Assembly (NCBI RefSeq): GCF_937920395.1
Contig: NZ_CALEVF010000374.1
Span: 1-17,036, forward strand
Source: an uncultured Clostridium sp.
GTDB taxonomy: Bacteria > Bacillota > Clostridia > Clostridiales > Clostridiaceae
Direction: 5' to 3'
Length of the DNA: 17,036 nucleotides
The translations under genes were made by a program, and so were the position numbers. This document shows positions 1-9,643 of this stretch, one piece after another. How positions within the stretch are numbered: the first letter of the stretch is position 1; the number at the start of each line of letters is the position of its first letter. The notes under the pieces were generated by a model, which saw nothing but the letters and a program-made list of their open reading frames with translations, had not been told where the DNA came from and did not search any database.

Positions 1-22
1 TATTGTTTGCGTTTTTATCCAT
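1..22 (-). CDS. Start of a leftward gene cut by the window edge, possibly spoIIQ/M23 peptidase
   Basis: Only the first seven codons (MDKNANN) are present. The ATG at 20-22 is preceded by a GGAGGTG ribosome binding site at 28-34 with about 5 nt spacing. An in-frame ATG at 50-52 would extend the protein by ten residues but has no Shine-Dalgarno sequence, so the inner start is preferred. The next gene after murA and spoIID in Bacillus and many clostridia is spoIIQ, an M23-family peptidase-like protein of the engulfment channel. That identity rests on gene order alone, because too little coding sequence is visible to recognise a domain. Confidence 0.5.
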
Positions 23-117
23 ACAAACACCTCCATTTGTATTTTTGTCCATAATCTAATAAAACATACATTATTTATTAAATTATTTGTAAGTTATTTT
101 ATATTTTACAAAATTTT

Positions 118-153
118 AGGCTAGTTATGCCCTCAAGATAGGATAACTAGCCT
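118..153 (-). terminator. Hairpin after spoIID, probable terminator
   Basis: Two perfect 11-nt arms, AGGCTAGTTAT at 118-128 and its complement at 143-153, enclose a 14-nt loop 14 bases past the spoIID stop. On the minus strand the hairpin is followed by AAAATTTT rather than a clean T-tract, so termination may be incomplete. The next gene's start lies about 95 bases further on. Confidence 0.6.
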
Positions 154-166
154 TAATTATATTGTT

Positions 167-1222
167 CTATTTAGAAATTTTTGTACCTTGATAATAGTGA
201 GTTAAAATATCAACATAACTCTCCCCTTTTTTCGCCATGGCATCCGCTCCATATTGACTCATTCCAACATCATGACCGTATCCACTGCAATCCACTTCAA
301 CACTACTTGAATTAAACTTTATTTTAAAATTTGATGATTTTAAACTAAGCATTGTTCTAAATTTACCTCCTGTCATAGTTATTCTTCCTACCTTAATATT
401 CTTAACACTTCCAGCCTCAGTTCTGTCAATTACTGTTATTTGGTTTTTAATATTAGCAGATGATACCCTGGCGTTATTATAATTATTATTTATAATTTGG
501 CTTAACTCTTTATAGTTAAAAGTTTTACTACTTTTAGTATTTTTTAATTTTTCCTCACCAGGGCTTTCCACACTTCGAAGATATGGTACCATAGCGCTAA
601 ATACGTCCTCAGAATTTTCTGTTCTCCCACTGCTTGTAGAGAAATAATATGGCTCCATTACCAAATTGTCATTATATGTTAAGACTTCACCCACTGTTGC
701 TTTAACTGCATTTTCAATCTTATTCCAATACATCTCGCCTTTAACTCTTCCCCATATTTTCAAACGTTCTTCCTTAGTCATATAAACTTGGCAGTGAACT
801 GTATCACATAAATCAGCTTCCTTTGCATATTTACTACATCCGGCTCCACCTAATTGTGCAACGTGAGCTAAAGCATATGTTCTTGCGGCTACAGCTTGAG
901 CTTTTATAGCCTCTACCCCAAAACCAACAGGCATTTCTGATGCCACAACTCCAGTAACATAATCTTCTAAATTAACTTCTTTTATACTGTTTTCTTTTGT
1001 AATAAAGACCTTAACTTTAGTGATTTTTGGCATTGATTCATATTTTATAACGCTCTTATTATCTCCCGATTTAATTACAGTACTTTTATTTGTGTCTTTA
1101 TTTATATATTTGTTATTCCCAACTCCCACTATTAATACAGAAGTAATAACTATAAATGCTATAAATGCTATAATTAATAGAAGGATATTCTTAAAATGAA
1201 TGGCAGCAAGAACTTTTCTCAT
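167..1222 (-). CDS. spoIID: Stage II sporulation protein D, peptidoglycan lytic transglycosylase
   Basis: SpoIID is the mother-cell membrane-anchored lytic transglycosylase that, with SpoIIM and SpoIIP, degrades septal peptidoglycan to drive engulfment. The 351-aa protein has a basic start followed by a single membrane segment at about residues 11-34, then an extracytoplasmic SpoIID/LytB domain. The signature VTGVVASEMP is at 89-98, and Glu96 is the expected catalytic acid. The IKAQAVAARTYAL stretch follows at 106-118, a Cys/His group (C139, H143, C144) fits the zinc site reported for the family, and the C-terminus carries the conserved GYGHDVGMSQYGA. The ATG is preceded by GGGGAG at good spacing. 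It lies 236 bp from murA with a likely terminator between, so it is probably transcribed separately, as expected for a sigma-E gene. I could not identify a convincing sigma-E promoter by eye. Confidence 0.95.
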   Translation of the reverse strand: MRKVLAAIHFKNILLLIIAFIAFIVITSVLIVGVGNNKYINKDTNKSTVIKSGDNKSVIKYESMPKITKVKVFITKENSIKEVNLEDYVTGVVASEMPVGFGVEAIKAQAVAARTYALAHVAQLGGAGCSKYAKEADLCDTVHCQVYMTKEERLKIWGRVKGEMYWNKIENAVKATVGEVLTYNDNLVMEPYYFSTSSGRTENSEDVFSAMVPYLRSVESPGEEKLKNTKSSKTFNYKELSQIINNNYNNARVSSANIKNQITVIDRTEAGSVKNIKVGRITMTGGKFRTMLSLKSSNFKIKFNSSSVEVDCSGYGHDVGMSQYGADAMAKKGESYVDILTHYYQGTKISK

Positions 1223-1343
1223 CTTTTTCTCCCCTTCGTTATAAAATAAGTTTTACTCTATACATATTAAATAAATATAAAGAATATTACTTTTTAGTCT
1301 GTTGAATTTATATTGGATGATAAAACTTATATAATTTAAAATT

Positions 1344-1390
1344 ACATTATAAAAGAACTGGAATATATTCTCTTATATACCCCAATTCTT
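1344..1390 (-). terminator. Long hairpin downstream of murA, probable terminator
   Basis: Arms 1353-1368 and 1375-1390 form 16 continuous pairs around a 6-nt loop on the minus-strand RNA. Three of the pairs are G-U wobbles that would be mismatches in plus-strand RNA, which indicates the functional orientation. The 3' arm ends in UUCUUUUAU, a T-rich tail. It lies about 70 bases past the murA stop and so would end the ywmB-murA transcript before spoIID. Confidence 0.6.
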
Positions 1391-1458
1391 AAGTTTTAAT
1401 ATTAAAAAAATCTCTTTTTATACCTGTTTATATAATACTATTATTTCTAAAATATATA

Positions 1459-2724
1459 TTACTTATCAAAATGAACCCTTTCTATATCTGCACCTAAACC
1501 TCTTAGTTTCTCTTCAATGGTGACATATCCTCTATCAATATGATATATGTCCTTTATCGTAGTCGTGCCTTCTGCTGTTAGCCCTGCAAGTATTAGCGCT
1601 GCCCCAGCCCTTAAATCCGTAGCAGTAACCTCTGACCCTGTAAATGTGTCTATACCTTCAATTACCGCACTTCTACCATCTATCTTTATATTCGCTCCCA
1701 TTCTCTTAAGCTCTACAGCATGCATGAACCTATTTTCAAAAATCGTTTCTGTAATTATACTTGTCCCTTTGACTGTACATAATAAACTCATCATCTGCGC
1801 TTGCATATCTGTTGGGAATCCCGGATATGGCATTGTTTTTAAATCTATAGGATTTAACTTTTGCCTACCATCAACTATTACACTATTTTTATTAATTTCT
1901 ATCGCTACTCCCATTTCTGTAAGTTTTGCTATTATTGGCTTTGAATGAATCTCATCAACCCCATTAATTTTAATTAAGCTTTTTGTTATCGCTGCTGTTA
2001 TCATAAATGTGCCTGCTTCTATCCTGTCATATATCGGTTTATGAACAACTTCTTTAAAGTCTTTTACTCCTATTACCCTTATGGTATCAGTTCCTTCTCC
2101 CTCAATTTGTGCTCCCATAGACCTTAAAAACATTGCCAAATCAACAATTTCTGGTTCCTCTGCTGCATTTCCTATTATTGTTTCACCCTTAGCAAGAGTT
2201 GCAGCCATCATTATATTTTCCGTAGCCCCCACTGATGGGTAATCTAAATATATGTTGCTGCCTATTAATTTTTTAGCTTTTGCTTCTACATATCCATGCC
2301 CTACTGAAACCTCAGCACCTAATGCTGATAATCCTTTTAAATGAAGATCAATCGGCCTAGTTCCAATATTACATCCACCAGGTAAAGAAATTTTAAAACC
2401 TCCAAATCTTCCAAGCATCGGTCCCATTATTAAAAAAGACGCTCTCATCTTTCTTACTAATTCATCATTAGCTCCACTATCAAATAAATTTGCAGTATTT
2501 ATTTTGACTCTTTTATTAATTTTATCTATACTAACGTCTGCCCCAAGAGATTTTAATACATCACAAATTACAAATACATCCTCAAGCATCGGAGTATTTT
2601 CAATAGTACAACTATTAGCATTTAATATAGTTGCTACAAGTATTGGAAGGACCGAATTTTTAGCAGCACTTATATTTACTTCACCCTCTAATTTTTTTCC
2701 ACCTTTTATAACCAATCTATCCAT
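1459..2724 (-). CDS. murA: UDP-N-acetylglucosamine 1-carboxyvinyltransferase
   Basis: MurA transfers enolpyruvate from PEP to the 3'-OH of UDP-GlcNAc in the cytoplasm, the first committed step of peptidoglycan synthesis and the target of fosfomycin. The 421 residues match the usual family length. The N-terminus has the substrate-binding KGGKKLEGEV and SAAKNS motifs, and the active-site loop has RASFLIMGPMLGRFGG followed by LPGGCNIGTRP, where Cys118 is the fosfomycin-sensitive catalytic cysteine. The C-terminus has DLRAGAALILAGL. The ATG follows GGAGGAAATTA. It lies 27 bp downstream of ywmB, consistent with co-transcription. The ywmB-murA-spoIID order matches Bacillus murAA, so this is probably the main copy; many Firmicutes carry a second paralogue elsewhere. 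Confidence 0.97.
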   Translation of the reverse strand: MDRLVIKGGKKLEGEVNISAAKNSVLPILVATILNANSCTIENTPMLEDVFVICDVLKSLGADVSIDKINKRVKINTANLFDSGANDELVRKMRASFLIMGPMLGRFGGFKISLPGGCNIGTRPIDLHLKGLSALGAEVSVGHGYVEAKAKKLIGSNIYLDYPSVGATENIMMAATLAKGETIIGNAAEEPEIVDLAMFLRSMGAQIEGEGTDTIRVIGVKDFKEVVHKPIYDRIEAGTFMITAAITKSLIKINGVDEIHSKPIIAKLTEMGVAIEINKNSVIVDGRQKLNPIDLKTMPYPGFPTDMQAQMMSLLCTVKGTSIITETIFENRFMHAVELKRMGANIKIDGRSAVIEGIDTFTGSEVTATDLRAGAALILAGLTAEGTTTIKDIYHIDRGYVTIEEKLRGLGADIERVHFDK

Positions 2725-2751
2725 TAATTTCCTCCATAATATTGATAATTT

Positions 2752-3471
2752 TTAATAAGTTGTAATTATTTCAGGTGTACCCATGATAATGTACCTTCCT
2801 GACGAATAACTACATACAGCATAATTAAAATCAATTAACTTGTTATTAATTACCTTTTCATCATATCTTTTGGTATATGCCAGAGTGCTTAGCCCATTAT
2901 TTAAACTCACTGTCTCAATATTTTCAGTGCCGTGAGATTTCAGAATTTTTATTATTTTTTGATTAATACCATTGATATTATTTTTTCCCACACCCTTATC
3001 ACTTTCCATAACCCTTGCCTTTAAGTATTGAAAATATTTAATATCTTTACCTCTATTGCCAATACTATCTCTAACTTTATTTTTAAGAGGTATCAATCCA
3101 TTTTCATTACTTACTTTAGTTATATTTATTGTTATAAGACTTTTATTTTTGTATTTCAATGCCTCTACGTATCCGTTTAAATTTTCACTTGAAAAATTTA
3201 CACAATATGAATTTTTATTATCAGATGCACTTAATATTATTTTTTTATTATTAAGATCCAATGCTGAAATCATATAATTAGTTATATCTTCGGGGTCGCC
3301 TTGAGTTTCGAAGCATGTCTTTAAACCATATTCTACAGTTTTACTTTTAGTTTGGATTAATATTTCATCAAATAAATTATAATTTTCATGTGCCTTCGCG
3401 AATGTAACATTAATTTGCAAAACAATCATACTTAATACTATACATAAAAGAGCTATACCTTTTCTTCTCAT
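2752..3471 (-). CDS. ywmB: YwmB-family secreted protein of unknown function
   Basis: This 239-aa protein starts with a typical signal peptide: Arg/Lys at residues 2-4, a hydrophobic core at about 6-24, and likely cleavage at TFA-K or AKA-H (residues 25-27). The mature part shows no catalytic motif that I can recognise. It is assigned to the YwmB family (sometimes annotated as a TATA-box-binding-like fold or DUF1779) mainly by position between the atp operon and murA, size and export signal; the sequence match is less certain than the gene order. The ATG is preceded by AGGGGG with 6 nt spacing. It sits 27 bp upstream of murA and is probably in the same transcript, which suggests an envelope role, though that is inference. 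The AT-rich leader upstream holds no convincing promoter. Confidence 0.65.
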   Translation of the reverse strand: MRRKGIALLCIVLSMIVLQINVTFAKAHENYNLFDEILIQTKSKTVEYGLKTCFETQGDPEDITNYMISALDLNNKKIILSASDNKNSYCVNFSSENLNGYVEALKYKNKSLITINITKVSNENGLIPLKNKVRDSIGNRGKDIKYFQYLKARVMESDKGVGKNNINGINQKIIKILKSHGTENIETVSLNNGLSTLAYTKRYDEKVINNKLIDFNYAVCSYSSGRYIIMGTPEIITTY

Positions 3472-3585
3472 TTCAGTCCCCCTACACTTTAATTTAAATT
3501 ACTGCCAATAATTAAATTCTTGACAATAATTTACCTTTTTATTCTAAAAAAAATAGTTTTATTTTTGTCCTATTAATAAAATTAT

Positions 3586-3609
3586 CCCCCAGCACAAGTG
3601 CAAAGAGGG
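3586..3609 (-). other. GC-rich hairpin with CUUG loop, function unknown
   Basis: In minus-strand RNA, CCCUC (3605-3609) can pair with GGGGG (3586-3590), and inside it GCA-CUUG-UGC (3592-3601) can form a short stem closed by a CUUG tetraloop. AUAAUUUUAUU follows on the 3' side. It could be a second weak terminator behind the atp operon, a leader element of the ywmB transcript, or chance. It matches no riboswitch consensus I know. Confidence 0.3.
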
Positions 3610-3788
3610 CTATTTTCTTTAAAGTATAGGTAGGGTATATACCAGTGATCAATCTTTATATATATATCTTTTCTTTATACTACTAATATATATAATTTTA
3701 ATTAAAATGTGCTTAATATAATTTAATGGTATTCACTTTGATTATTAAATATTTTATATTAAATCAACTTTATTTTCTTCTTGAGCAT

Positions 3789-3824
3789 AAAAAAAATGAA
3801 GATAAATTAATATCTTCATTTTTT
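3789..3824 (-). terminator. Rho-independent terminator of the atp operon
   Basis: A perfect 14-bp inverted repeat (3791-3804 and 3811-3824) with a 6-nt loop starts 5 bases past the atpC stop codon. In the minus-strand transcript the stem is followed by a run of eight U residues. Confidence 0.85.
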
Positions 3825-3829
3825 AGGTT

Positions 3830-4231
3830 CTATCCTTTTGCCTTGAGTCTCATAACTGACCTTAAAACAGCACCTTCTGCTCGTTTTAAATTAACTTCTT
3901 GAGTATCATTATTTAATCTTTTTTCTGCTCGCTCTTTAGCCTCATTTGCTCTTTTAGCATCTATATCTTCTGGCCATTCACAAGCACTACACAACATTTC
4001 TACTTCACCTTTAAGAACTCTTAAAACACCCGTTGATGTAAAAGCTTTTAACTCTTTACCATCAACCTGTGTAAATGTTGTAACAGTTGGTTTTAATTGA
4101 GCTATCATTGGGACATGGTTCGCAAGAATTCCAAATACCCCTTCATCACTCTGCGAGTTAAGACTTAGAATATCACCACTATAAAACTCCTTTTCAGGAG
4201 TAAGCATAGTAAGTTTTATATGATTTTTCAT
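3830..4231 (-). CDS. atpC: F1 ATP synthase epsilon subunit
   Basis: Epsilon is the central-stalk subunit that contacts gamma and the c ring and can inhibit ATP hydrolysis through its C-terminal helices. The 133-aa protein has the N-terminal beta-sandwich with the family pattern LTPEKEFYSGDILSLN and GVFGILANHVPMIAQLKP at about 9-50. The C-terminal helical hairpin (about 85-133) is rich in Ala, Arg, Lys and Glu. An AAAGGT ribosome binding site lies about 8 nt before the ATG. It is the last gene of the operon and is separated from atpD by 111 bp, the longest gap after atpA-atpG. A hairpin that includes the end of atpD lies in that gap. Confidence 0.95.
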   Translation of the reverse strand: MKNHIKLTMLTPEKEFYSGDILSLNSQSDEGVFGILANHVPMIAQLKPTVTTFTQVDGKELKAFTSTGVLRVLKGEVEMLCSACEWPEDIDAKRANEAKERAEKRLNNDTQEVNLKRAEGAVLRSVMRLKAKG

Positions 4232-4342
4232 AAAATAACACCGACCTTTCTATGTACATATTCTTAAAGATTAATTAATAATTTTTACTAGTTATCTCAA
4301 ATAAAATAAGTAACATAATGGCTAATTGCTTACTAATATGAA

Positions 4343-5755
<1,413 letters not shown>

Positions 5756-6610
5756 CTACTTTAGAGCCTCCGCTCCTCCGACTATTTCTGAAATTTCTTG
5801 TGTAATTGAATATTGTCTACTTCTATTATATTTTAAATTAAGTTTATCAAGTATATCATTAGCATTTTCAGTGGCTGACCCCATAGATTCCATTCTAGAC
5901 TTATGCTCACTTGCTTTTGAATGTAACATTGAATTTAGAGTTTTACCTCCTAAAAATAATGAAGTTATTTCATATAATGCTTTTTCATCTATTGCTTCAA
6001 TATTTACATACTCTTTGTTAACATTGTCTTCATTTTCAAAACTTAAAGGAAGCAATTTTTCAATTTTCACTTCATTTTTCAGTGCTGATATAAGTCTTTT
6101 ATAAACTATATAAACTTCACCTATTTCACCATTATTATACATGTTGAATGCGTGGTCAATTATGGTAGTAGCTTCTTTTTGAGTAGGAACATCTAAAATA
6201 TCAACATATTCAGACACAGTTTCTATATTAAGTTTTTTAAATATAACTCTTCCTTTATGGCCTACTACAATTATGTCGTATTCTTCCTTGTTGCTCTCTA
6301 ATTTACTTGTCAGTTCATTTACTATCGACCAATTAAAGCCGCCACAAAGACCTGTATCCGAAGTCAAAACAACATACATTTTCTTACTACTTTTGTTTCC
6401 TTTTATATAGATACTATCTTCGTCGTAATTATCTTTAACTTGCTTAATAACTTCCTCAAGCTTATCTACATAATTATTATTAGTATCTAATTTTTTCCTT
6501 ATTCTTTGATATTTAGATGTCGAAACCAATCCCATTGCTTTTGTGATTTTCGTAGTATTTGTTATAGATCTTATTCTTCGTTTAATTGCAACAAGCCCTG
6601 CACCTGCCAT
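5756..6610 (-). CDS. atpG: F1 ATP synthase gamma subunit
   Basis: Gamma is the rotor shaft inside the alpha3beta3 hexamer. The 284-aa protein has the conserved N-terminal helix (IKRRIRSITNTTKITKAMGLVS, about residues 9-30) and the matching C-terminal helix ending in YNRSRQYSITQEISEIVGG-A, which form the coiled-coil shaft. A Rossmann-like middle includes the DTGLCGGFN segment near 90-98. The ATG follows GAGAGGTG. A 142-bp spacer separates it from atpA, unusually long for this operon, with a possible internal promoter. Confidence 0.96.
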   Translation of the reverse strand: MAGAGLVAIKRRIRSITNTTKITKAMGLVSTSKYQRIRKKLDTNNNYVDKLEEVIKQVKDNYDEDSIYIKGNKSSKKMYVVLTSDTGLCGGFNWSIVNELTSKLESNKEEYDIIVVGHKGRVIFKKLNIETVSEYVDILDVPTQKEATTIIDHAFNMYNNGEIGEVYIVYKRLISALKNEVKIEKLLPLSFENEDNVNKEYVNIEAIDEKALYEITSLFLGGKTLNSMLHSKASEHKSRMESMGSATENANDILDKLNLKYNRSRQYSITQEISEIVGGAEALK

Positions 6611-6664
6611 GTTTCACCTCTCTTTAGCATTAGTGATATGTTATCAAAGCAATTTAGCTCTAAT

Positions 6665-6673
6665 ATTATATCA
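6665..6673 (-). promoter_or_regulatory. Possible internal promoter before atpG (extended -10)
   Basis: The minus strand reads TGATATAAT, that is, TATAAT at 6665-6670 with an upstream TG of the extended -10 type. No good -35 is present at 16-18 nt. It lies about 55 bp before the atpG start in the 142-bp atpA-atpG gap. TATAAT is frequent by chance in such AT-rich DNA, so this is a candidate only. Confidence 0.3.
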
Positions 6674-6752
6674 TCAATGCAAATTAATTACAGCGTAAAG
6701 GTGCCATATTAATTTATTACTTATACTTTTTCTTAAATTTAAATCCTTCTCA

Positions 6753-8270
6753 CTACTTATCATCTATAGAAAATATTTTTTTAAATTCATCTATAGCTTC
6801 AGTAAGTTGTTGTTTTAATTTATCATCTAACGCTTTTTCAGTAAGTATCGCCTTACCTATTTCTCTATGCTGTGTATCCATAAACTCAAAATATTCGCTT
6901 TCAAATCGTGTTATTTCAGATACTGGGATATCTGCAAGATGGTTACCAGATCCCGCAAAGAAAATCATAACTTGTTTTTCTACAGCTACTGGCGCATATT
7001 GATCTTGCCTTAATATCTCCATTAATCTTTTACCTTTTTCAAGTCTCATTTTAGCATCTTTATCAAGATCCGTTCCAAATTGAGCAAAAGCCGCAAGTTC
7101 TCTATATTGAGCGAGTTCAAGTCTTAAAGTTCCTGTAACTTGTTTCATTGCTTTTATTTGAGCATTTCCACCAACTCTAGATACAGATATTCCAGCATTA
7201 ATTGCTGGTCTTTGCCCTGAATGGAATAATTCAGCTTCAAGAAATATTTGCCCATCTGTTATAGAAATAACATTAGTTGGTATATATGCTGTAACATCAC
7301 CTGCAAGAGTTTCAATTATTGGAAGTGCAGTTAATGATCCTCCACCCAATTTATCTGAAAGTTTCGCTGCCCTTTCTAGCAATCTTGAATGAATATAAAA
7401 TATGTCTCCAGGATATGCTTCTCTACCTGGTGGTCTACGAAGTAATAATGACATAGCTCTATAAGCTACAGCATGTTTAGATAAATCATCGTATACTATT
7501 AATACATTCTTACCGTTATGCATAAAGAATTCACCCATTGTACATCCAGCATATGGTGCTAAATACTGAAGTGGTGCTGAATGCGAAGCTGTAGAAGCTA
7601 CAACTATCGTATAATCCATAGCTCCCATTTCAGATAGTGTATTAACAATATGCGCAACAGTAGATTGTTTTTGACCAATGGCAACATATATACATATAAC
7701 ATCTTTGCCCTTTTGATTTATAATAGTGTCTGTAGTTAAAGCAGTCTTACCAGTTTGTCTATCTCCAATTATAAGTTCTCTTTGTCCTCTTCCAATTGGT
7801 ACCATAGAGTCTATTGCTTTAATTCCAGTTTGAAGTGGTTCCTTAACTGATTGTCTTGAAATAACTCCAGGTGCTATTACCTCAACTGGTCTTGTCTCTG
7901 TAGTTTTAATCGGACCTTTACCATCTATCGCTACACCTAATGCATTTACGACTCTACCTATTAAAGCCTCACCTACAGAAACTTCTACCACTTTACCAGT
8001 TCTTTTTACTATGTCCCCTTCTTTAATTCCCTCTTCTGGTCCTAAAAGCACGCATCCTACATTATCCTGTTCTAAATTTAATGCCATGCCAAATATTCCA
8101 CCTGGGAATTCTAAAAGTTCGTTTTCCATACATTCATCCAATCCATAAACTCTTGCTATTCCATCACCTATCTGAATTATTGTTCCAGAATCGACAGTTT
8201 CAATTGTTTTTTTATAACCTTCTATTTCTTTTTTTATTATGGATGTTATTTCTTCTGGTTTTATATTCAT
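6753..8270 (-). CDS. atpA: F1 ATP synthase alpha subunit
   Basis: Alpha forms the non-catalytic nucleotide sites and supplies the arginine finger to beta. The 505-aa protein has the beta-barrel N-domain, P-loop GDRQTGKT at 169-176, Walker B region VLIVYDD near 256-262, the [12 protein letters not shown] stretch at 281-292, and SVSRVGG with the arginine finger Arg365. Length and motifs are typical. The ATG is preceded by GAGGTGAG at good spacing and lies 16 bp after the atpH stop. Confidence 0.98.
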   Translation of the reverse strand: MNIKPEEITSIIKKEIEGYKKTIETVDSGTIIQIGDGIARVYGLDECMENELLEFPGGIFGMALNLEQDNVGCVLLGPEEGIKEGDIVKRTGKVVEVSVGEALIGRVVNALGVAIDGKGPIKTTETRPVEVIAPGVISRQSVKEPLQTGIKAIDSMVPIGRGQRELIIGDRQTGKTALTTDTIINQKGKDVICIYVAIGQKQSTVAHIVNTLSEMGAMDYTIVVASTASHSAPLQYLAPYAGCTMGEFFMHNGKNVLIVYDDLSKHAVAYRAMSLLLRRPPGREAYPGDIFYIHSRLLERAAKLSDKLGGGSLTALPIIETLAGDVTAYIPTNVISITDGQIFLEAELFHSGQRPAINAGISVSRVGGNAQIKAMKQVTGTLRLELAQYRELAAFAQFGTDLDKDAKMRLEKGKRLMEILRQDQYAPVAVEKQVMIFFAGSGNHLADIPVSEITRFESEYFEFMDTQHREIGKAILTEKALDDKLKQQLTEAIDEFKKIFSIDDK

Positions 8271-8286
8271 AAACTCACCTCTTTTC

Positions 8287-8820
8287 CTATTTGAACATTA
8301 ATTTTTTCATTTCATCTAATTTGCTTTGTATTGTACCATCAATAACGTCATCACCAATTCTTATATATACTCCGCCGATAACTTTTTTATCTAATTTTTC
8401 ATCGAAAATAATTTTTTTGTCATACATCTTGGCTAGTTTAACCCTGAGATTTTCCCTTTCTGTTTCTACAAGAGGAATTACAGTTTTAACTTCTGCTAGC
8501 AGTGTATTCGTACGATCTAAATGAATTTTCTCCATTTCTTTAAGATCTTCATCAACAAACAATATTCTGTTCTTTTCTATAAGTATAAGCAAAAAAGATA
8601 ACAACCCGTCATCAATTTTGCCTTTGAAAATTTTGGTGAATAGTTCCTTCTTTTTAGATGTACCTACTTTAGGATGTTTAATAACTTTTAAAAAATCAAC
8701 ATCATTTTTCATAAGTGAAACAATTTCTCGTAGGTCCTCTAAATATTCTTCTACTTTCCCTTTTTCCTCTGCAACTTCATATAGTGCTAATGCATATCTT
8801 TTATATAAGTATTCATACAT
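8287..8820 (-). CDS. atpH: F1 ATP synthase delta subunit
   Basis: Delta (OSCP homologue) links the top of F1 to the peripheral stalk b subunits. The 177-aa protein has the N-terminal six-helix domain beginning [21 protein letters not shown], and a C-terminal domain with the characteristic [24 protein letters not shown] near 144-168. The ATG lies 1 bp past the atpF stop, and its ribosome binding site (AAGGTAGGTAG) sits inside the end of atpF, so translation of the two is probably coupled. Confidence 0.95.
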   Translation of the reverse strand: MYEYLYKRYALALYEVAEEKGKVEEYLEDLREIVSLMKNDVDFLKVIKHPKVGTSKKKELFTKIFKGKIDDGLLSFLLILIEKNRILFVDEDLKEMEKIHLDRTNTLLAEVKTVIPLVETERENLRVKLAKMYDKKIIFDEKLDKKVIGGVYIRIGDDVIDGTIQSKLDEMKKLMFK

Positions 8821-8821
8821 T

Positions 8822-9307
8822 TTAGCTACCTACCTTAACAATAAAATCTTCTATTAATTTTCTATGCTCTTTTTCATCAATATGCTTCTCAAGAGCTCTT
8901 TCAGATAATATTAAAGATAAATCTATCACTTGCTTTTGAATTTCACTTACTGCCTTTTCTTTTTCTCTTTCTATTTCCACTCTTGATCTATCCATAATCG
9001 TAATTGATTCTTTTTTTGCATCATCAATTATTTCTTGAGAAATATTTTGAGCTTTTACTTTATACTCTTCAACTATTTCTCTTCCTTTTGTCTTTGAATC
9101 ATGTAATAACTTATCTTTTTCTATTCTTGAAATTTCTGCTTTTGCTTCATTATCTTTAGCATTCTTAATAGATGTGTTTATTCCATTTATTCTTGCATCC
9201 ATTATCTTGTTTAATGGCTTACTAAAAAAGTGCTTTAAGATAAATAACAATATTACAAAATTTATTATTGTGAATATAATTGTAGATACATGTGCGTTTA
9301 AATTCAT
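8822..9307 (-). CDS. atpF: Fo ATP synthase b subunit
   Basis: Subunit b is the peripheral stalk that holds F1 against the Fo stator. The 161-aa protein has one N-terminal membrane segment (about residues 8-28, IIFTIINFVILLFILKHFF), then FSKPLNKIMDAR typical of the family, and a long charged helix with heptad-like spacing running to the C-terminus. The Shine-Dalgarno AAAGGGGG is about 12 nt before the ATG, slightly farther than usual. Only one b-type gene is present, as expected for a b2 homodimeric stalk. Confidence 0.95.
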   Translation of the reverse strand: MNLNAHVSTIIFTIINFVILLFILKHFFSKPLNKIMDARINGINTSIKNAKDNEAKAEISRIEKDKLLHDSKTKGREIVEEYKVKAQNISQEIIDDAKKESITIMDRSRVEIEREKEKAVSEIQKQVIDLSLILSERALEKHIDEKEHRKLIEDFIVKVGS

Positions 9308-9367
9308 AATCTATTAAAGCCCCCTTTAGGCCTAATTTCAAAATTTTTCGTTTTGATATGTACCATA

Positions 9368-9610
9368 TTATTTAAATGCTAAAATTAACGCTATTAAGAA
9401 TGCATATATAGCTGTAGCTTCTGAGAATGCTGCACCTATAACTAATGTACTAATTATGGACCCTTTAGCTTCCGGTTGTCTTGCTACTCCTTCTACAGCC
9501 TTAGCTGCGGCATTACCTGTTCCTATTCCTCCACCTATACATCCTATTGCTGCAACACCTGCACCTATTGCAGACATTCCTGTAATTATTGCTGCTGAAT
9601 CTAAAACCAT
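9368..9610 (-). CDS. atpE: Fo ATP synthase c subunit (proteolipid)
   Basis: Subunit c forms the rotating ion-carrying ring. The 80-aa protein is a hairpin of two glycine/alanine-rich membrane helices joined by the polar loop ARQPEAKG (43-50). Glu64 in the second helix is the ion carrier. The positions that bind Na+ together with it in Ilyobacter-type rings (Gln32 and Ser66 there) are Thr31 and Ala65 here, so the sequence argues for proton coupling. AGGAGGAA precedes the ATG, a strong ribosome binding site as expected for the subunit needed in most copies. Confidence 0.97.
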   Translation of the reverse strand: MVLDSAAIITGMSAIGAGVAAIGCIGGGIGTGNAAAKAVEGVARQPEAKGSIISTLVIGAAFSEATAIYAFLIALILAFK

Positions 9611-9643
9611 AATATATTCCTCCTTAATTTTAAAAAACTAAAT

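Larger units (their letters stand above)
3472..3829. other. 358-bp spacer between atpC and ywmB
   Basis: No coding sequence is supported. The right end holds the atp operon terminator (3789-3824). In the middle, 3586-3611 is an unusually GC-rich hairpin within very AT-rich surroundings, followed by a GGTATATACC palindrome near 3633-3643. The leftmost part must contain the ywmB-murA promoter. The best match is TTGTCA with a weak AGTAAT about 17 nt downstream on the minus strand, too poor to call. Confidence 0.5.

Noticed and set aside
1223..1300. Sigma-E promoter for spoIID (GTAATATT followed by TATGTATAG on the minus strand)
   Set aside because: The -35-like part is plausible, but spacing and the -10-like part fit the consensus poorly; in AT-rich DNA such matches are common.
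1547..1948. Plus-strand frame of 133 codons inside murA
   Set aside because: It is fully antisense to an intact murA, has no start signal, and its composition reflects the complement of murA codons.
3586..3645. Cyclic-di-GMP or other riboswitch in the atpC-ywmB gap
   Set aside because: A few bases (GCAAAG, GGTAGG) recall the class, but the conserved core arrangement is absent on both strands.
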